Position numbers and translations under genes: made by a program. Shown piece after piece: positions 59,780-64,000 of a stretch of DNA of 64,000 bases (its first letter is position 1; every line of letters begins with the position of its first letter). The DNA is from Albifimbria verrucaria. Lineage: Eukaryota > Ascomycota > Sordariomycetes > Hypocreales > Stachybotryaceae. The notes beneath the pieces are model-generated. The model ran no database searches, had not been told where the DNA came from, and saw only the letters and a program-made list of their open reading frames with translations. The stretch is from contig JAHREC010000030.1 in the NCBI GenBank assembly GCA_020081605.1, positions 434,001 through 498,000 of the forward strand, read 5' to 3'.

Positions 59780-60190
59780 GGTTTTGTATTTAAAGTCTGT
59801 GTTATACCCGCCTTGATGCGCAGCTTGTTTTGCATGGGTGCTTTAAACCAAGGGTTGTTTTCTTTTGAAGCGATGGTAGTCATTGTAAATAGTAAGCTAT
59901 TATGGGTTTGGTATATTATTACTTGTTATTACACGCATCTTTCCGTTCTGATCCTCGAGTTGTAATGACAGTTAAGCAAGCTTGGCTGATTTGCAGCTTC
60001 TCTTTTTCCTAGTTATACCTTGCAGTTGACCTAAGAGGCCTGTATGCTGGAGCCTCGCATTCTGCAGTGTTGCACGGGTATCAGAATCACGTGTACAGGG
60101 ATTGTGTATGTTGCCGCCTGAGTCACATTTTGCCTTCTCCAGCTGAATGTTTCGTGCTGTTACTATGACAAACGCCCGGATCTTGCCAAG
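59780..60190. other. Spacer, no gene seen
   Basis: AT-rich, contains the 3' UTR of the finger-repeat gene and the promoter of the next. No element recognised. Confidence 0.5.
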
Positions 60191-61441
60191 ATGGTTTCCA
60201 ATACTGAATCCAGCCGCAAAATAGGACTCACTGATATTTTCAATCGTCATAATGGGTATCCATTTGCTTTTGAGATGTCATCGTACTTGACAGTGGCTGA
60301 CGCATTGGTAATGTGTCGAGTATGCAAAGCGTTTGGCGACTTCAAGGATTACATGCTGGCGAAGGTCTCTGACATCAATACCCGCCTTCAACCTTTCGTG
60401 AAAGATCCGGTAATATTTAGATCGCAGCTCACGAAACATGACGGTTTGATCTCAGGGATGTTTGCTTTGGATCTCTTCGAGGTGACTCGTTGGGAAGTTC
60501 CATATCTCGATGTTTTCATCAAAATAGGACCTAATGCCGAAAATTTCTCCAGTTATTTACAACGAGAGGAAAATTACCTTACTTTGAGTAGTGGGGATGG
60601 GAATGTAAATGGCTTCTTCCATGCATTCGTCCTTGTTTTCTACCCTCTAACTTCGATCCTAGAAGCCGATGATATGGTTTTGCGGCGCTGGGATACGCAA
60701 GGGTGTGATCCGTGTGACCCGGACGAACAGTTCACCACTTCAAGCAATACTTAGTTCAACATTCACAACCGCTCACCTGAATATCATCACATGGAATAAG
60801 GCATTTTCCATCTTTCCAGTTCATACACTCATCAAACATAAGTTCTATCCACTGAAGGCTATTGATAACGACTTTGGACTACACTTGCGTGAGCTAGATG
60901 TTCAAGGATGGGGAAACAATGATCTTTTGTGGCCTGATTCTCACCGTTCGTATGTCCGCAAAGCTATAGGTGGCCGAATTGTTGGCGGGAAACGCACTTT
61001 AATCGTCAAACTGAACACGGAATCCGTCCAACCATCTCTGAGGCCTGACTCCGTCATAGACTATGCTCAGTTCGCTGTTTCGTATGATAGCATAAATTAC
61101 AACGAACAAGCGAGGATAAACCAACAAGGACCGTTCGGCCGCCGTATCGTGTCGAACCTGAGTATACGTATCCGCAAAATCTCTACTTAGAAATATGGGA
61201 AAAGGCGTTGCGCTGGAGTTGGCTTGAATGGTATAAGTCGGATCTGGCAAGCAGACCACAGCAGCTCCTAGGACTTAGGCCGTTCAAGTACGATATTTAC
61301 AATCATATCCCTGCGGCTATCCTACCATCTTGGAAGTATGCTGACCATCTAGTGGCCCTCTGGTTCCAAGAGTGGGAAAATGGCACAGCCGACCATGAAC
61401 AATGGGCCATGTCGGCTTCATCTTGGATAAAGCGGATATAA
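60191..61441 (+). CDS. F-box-like / nucleotidyltransferase-like protein, copy 1
   Basis: About 395 residues. Exon 1 is 60191-60604, then a 58-base intron (GTAAAT donor, CTAAC branch, CCTAG end), then exon 2 from 60663. The N terminus has an F-box-like pattern (SYLTVADALVMCRVCKAFGD). It is followed by FRSQLTKHDGLISGMFALDL and, 11 residues on, PYLDVFIKIGPNAENF. In related fungal proteins as I recall them, this region reads GS...DLDIF, like the GS/DxD active site of nucleotidyltransferases; here G-M and Y-L-D suggest loss of one acidic residue. Exon 2 carries a conserved run (VIRVTRT, NIITWNKAFSIFPVHTLIKH, LRELDVQGWGNNDLLWPD). A frame change near 61145 fits one missing base, after which RWSWLEWYKSD and WKYADHLVALWFQEWENG match copy 2. 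Role unknown; a ubiquitin-ligase adaptor is possible if the F-box is real. Confidence 0.7.
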
Positions 61442-62089
61442 TACTAGCACGACCAATGCATATATGAGCAGTTTCTAGCTCTGTGAAAGCTTGCGAAAAT
61501 TAAGTAAGAATTTGAAGACTATGAGAATGATTGACGACCATTGAGTGGATGGTGCATCCGTCAGACCATAAGATACCAGTCGCTTAGTGAGCCATTGAGT
61601 AGGATAGTCTATCTGTTAATGTGTTTCACTGCTTCTTCTCTGATATTTTTGCAAGAAATGCATGGAAGTATATGATTGTATGTAGGGCAAAGCCTTTGAG
61701 TCTCGATGAATTCGAGTTTCGCCGATGAATGTGGATCTCGGGAAATGCAATGCCACATGCCAATTCCTAAAGTTACTGTGATGGACGGACAGACATGTCG
61801 CCTTGACGGAATATATAGGTAGTTACTTGCCGCTTGCCAGAGCCAGAGACTATTCAGCGTAGAGATATGAAAGCAAGCGAGCCTGAAAGCTGGTAGATTG
61901 TGTGTGGAGGTGGCAGCTACCCATCTTATCTTCTGATAACCTCGGCCTTGGCCATATGTTCGACTTATATTTCCATAACCAATCCGTAACCCTCGTGTTT
62001 GGTCTTCTGGAGATAAACTAACCCAGAGTCATCAATCAAGAACTTTTCACAACTTGGAACCGGCTTCGAAATAGACAATCACGCCCCCG
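61442..62089. other. Spacer between the two paralogues
   Basis: No gene. It holds the copy 1 terminator region and the copy 2 promoter, with TATATA at 61812-61817, about 275 bases before the copy 2 ATG. Confidence 0.5.
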
Positions 62090-63281
62090 ATGGAATTTGT
62101 CAAAATATTTGGGAGCGAGGCCTTCTTCGTGATCCAAGAAACCTTTGCCTCTTACTTGACGGTGGGCGACATCGTTGTGCTCTCGCGGGTTTGCAAAGAA
62201 CTCGGGGTCTACAAGGATCGTATGATCAAAAGGATCTCCAATATCAACATTCGACTGGAGCGATTTGTGAAGAATCCTATCGAGTTCCGATCTCAGCTTG
62301 GCAAGTATGATGGACTGATGACAGGGATTTTCGTGCTCGAAACCTTTGATGGGGCTCTCAAAAGTTTCCATATCTAGATGTTTACATACGGGAGGGGCCA
62401 AATGCCCTTGGTTTTATGAAGTATCTCGAAAGGCAAGGGAGTTTCAAGAGTGACACTTCAAATAGAAATCTTGTGAGTTTCATGTTTCCAAGCACAACAC
62501 TCATTCTCTGCAGCTGATTAACTGACAAATCTGCAGCCAGATTGCCTTTATTTCCGCAGCAATCGCCAAGGTGTTGTTCGCGTGACGCGGACTTTGCAGG
62601 ATCCAATACATGCTATTCTCGACAGAGCGCAGACCACAGCCGCTCTCAACTTGATCTCCTGGAACAAGGCATATTGCATCTACCCAAAGGAAACACTGAT
62701 AAATCATGAGTGTTATATGATCAGAGGTCAGAGGCCTTTGTGTGATACTCATTGGAAAGAGTTGAGGACCCAAGGTTGGAGAAGTGAAGATATGCGTTGG
62801 CCAGAATACTCACGAGGCACGGCATACCAGCATGCTTCACTTGCGCGACTCGTGGGAGATAGAGCCTCGCTCATTGTTCCGCTTGACACTAAGCTCATTC
62901 AACACTCTCTCAAGCCAGACTACGTGATTGAAAATAACCAGTTTATCCTTCAGCATGCGAGCCCTGCATCCGACGCACCGAGAGAGAACTTCTATTTTGA
63001 CACCAATTTGCTAGAATCGGTTGCGCTGCAGTATTCTTACACTTGCTCATACCCGTGTAGAACATTTATCTTCCACATGATGCAACGCTGGTCATGGCTC
63101 GAGTGCCGTGCATTAGAAAGGGAAGACATGCCCCGGATTGGCAAGGTGCTGTCCTGTCCACGGCGAGCACCATCAGTTTCCTGAGGGCTTCGAAGTGCCA
63201 CGATGCTGGAACTATGCTGATCGTCTTCTGCCCGTTTGGTACGAGGAGTGGAATCGGAAAGGGGACAGACGATTTAGGTGA
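62090..63281 (+). CDS. F-box-like / nucleotidyltransferase-like protein, copy 2 (tandem paralogue)
   Basis: A paralogue of the gene just upstream, same strand and same intron position: exon 1 ends at 62472, the intron is 62473-62536 (GTGAGT donor, CTGCAG end), exon 2 begins PDCLYFRS. The N terminus (ASYLTVGDIVVLSRVCKELG), FRSQLGKYDGLMTGIFVLET, PYLDVYIREGPNALGF, VVRVTRT, NLISWNKAYCIYPKETLINH, WKELRTQGWRSEDMRWPEYS, RWSWLE and WNYADRLLPVWYEEWN align with copy 1 in order. As in copy 1, the position expected for the first acidic residue of a nucleotidyltransferase DxD is Tyr. Frame changes near 62350 and between 63110 and 63170 fit missing bases. The two copies differ at most positions, so the duplication is not recent. 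Confidence 0.7.
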
Positions 63282-63781
63282 AATGTATTACCACATTCGA
63301 ATAGAAGTCGGTAGTTTGCCCATCTCGGAGAGATATCAAGGCGAGAAATCATACGGTAGGCACCGTAGGTACTAACAGAGTAGAGATAGTAGGTACCTTA
63401 GTAGGTACTAAGGTAACGTTAGTCTGTGAATAGAAGTGAACCAACAGCTTGGGCGCTCTAAAAATGGAGCCACGTTCAGCAAGCAAATGGGGCTTCGCCT
63501 CGCTGTGACTAAGGCACCAACCCCTGCGAATCAGCAAAGCGCCACCCCGGATTCTGGGTCAGACATCGAGTCCAGTGACCTCCCTTCTGTGCCTTGTCGT
63601 CAGAAAGCACGGCCTCGCTCACCTGAATATAGCCTGACCTTGCACTCCGCCGCATCGTTGGTCAGCGTAAATGTGAACCGCTCGTGCCCATTATCAACGC
63701 ACCGCATGTCCGTCATCTGGAACTTGCCTGCTCGGTGATGTAGCACTGTTCACGGCCATCGGCTGCCACAGATATCGCATC
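63282..63781. other. Spacer before the truncated hydrolase/NLR-type gene
   Basis: Holds the GGTACCTTAG repeat cluster and a 100-codon plus frame (63436-63738) of low complexity without motif, probably leader. Confidence 0.45.
63388..63416. repeat. GGTACCTTAGTAGGTACTAAGGTA palindromic cluster (two halves)
   Basis: TAGGTACCTTAG followed by TAGGTACTAAGG, which form an imperfect inverted repeat. Similar words occur at 3958, 7281 and 48972. Confidence 0.6.
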
Positions 63782-64000
63782 ATGGCGGACGCGCTGGAGC
63801 CTCTGAAGAGCCTTATCCATCGTGTTAAGGGTGTCATCTCCAGACAAAAGAGTGGCGAAAACAGTGGATTGCGCATCGTCAAAGATCCAAAGGGCGCAAA
63901 GATAGAGTAAGTCTGCTCATTCGTCTCCATCGTTCTACACCTAACAATCGATAGTATCGTAGCCGTCCATGGCTTAGGCGGCGAAGGCTTCAAGTCCTGG
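63782..64000 (+). CDS. 5' part of an alpha/beta-hydrolase (DUF676-like) protein, probable NOD-like receptor N terminus; cut by window end
   Basis: The ATG at 63782 opens about 42 residues (MADALEPLKSLIHRVKG, then SGLRIVKDPKGAK). An intron at 63907-63954 (GTAAGT donor, CTAAC branch, CGATAG end) follows, and the reading then gives DIVAVHGLGGEGFKSW. That opening strand and oxyanion turn is the signature of the LipA/DUF676-type serine hydrolase domain. In fungi it frequently forms the N-terminal domain of large STAND/NLR receptors with NACHT or NB-ARC and repeat domains. Only the first exon and the first residues of the second are in the window, so the catalytic Ser and any NACHT or repeats cannot be seen. 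It could instead be a stand-alone esterase. Confidence 0.65.

Noticed and set aside
1..64000. Transposons, LTRs or CRISPR arrays
   Set aside because: No transposase, reverse transcriptase or integrase motifs, no long terminal or inverted repeats and no spacer-repeat arrays were found by reading.

Overview
The window looks like nuclear chromosomal DNA of a filamentous ascomycete, most likely a Sordariomycete of the order Hypocreales. The evidence is short (about 50-130 base) introns with GT..AG ends and CTAAC-type branch sites, a Zn2Cys6 factor with a split finger, an Ssh4-type SPRY protein, DUF3425, T5orf172 and P450 genes of Pezizomycotina type, and no operons. I assign no species. Nearly every long gene is cut by frame changes. 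Wherever I could place them, almost all have the direction expected if one base were missing from the given sequence, usually in a run of 3-5 identical bases. I therefore read these genes as intact genes in an under-polished assembly and annotate whole spans, not fragments.

Layout. 1-8.6 kb: gene-poor, one doubtful minus-strand reading frame, then the leader of the first clear gene. 8.6-34.1 kb: conserved-looking genes with long spacers, namely a Zn2Cys6 factor (+), an Ssh4-like ubiquitin-ligase adaptor (-), a single-pass membrane protein (-), a large low-complexity conserved protein (-), a desert of about 9 kb, and a small acidic hypothetical (+). 35-48.9 kb: a more AT-rich accessory block with a T5orf172 gene (+), an intact SDR oxidoreductase (-), a DUF3425/bZIP-like gene (+), an intron-containing tRNA-Val(TAC), a secreted glycine- and QSQGS-rich protein (+), a cytochrome P450 (+) and an intact SRPBCC/START-like protein (+). 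SDR, P450, SRPBCC and a possible regulator within 10 kb hint at a small metabolic cluster, but no backbone synthase is visible. 49.9-55.6 kb: a very large RhoGEF (DH-PH) protein.

56.5-64 kb is the most interesting stretch. It holds a gasdermin-like protein with a short C-terminal tail, a protein made of tandem CxC..H..H fingers with a 56-57 residue period, two tandem-duplicated proteins with an F-box-like start and a nucleotidyltransferase-like motif, and, cut by the window edge, the start of a gene with the alpha/beta-hydrolase signature often found at the N terminus of fungal NOD-like receptors. Together they look like a candidate cell-death or non-self-recognition island. That reading is inference from gene content, not proof of a system.
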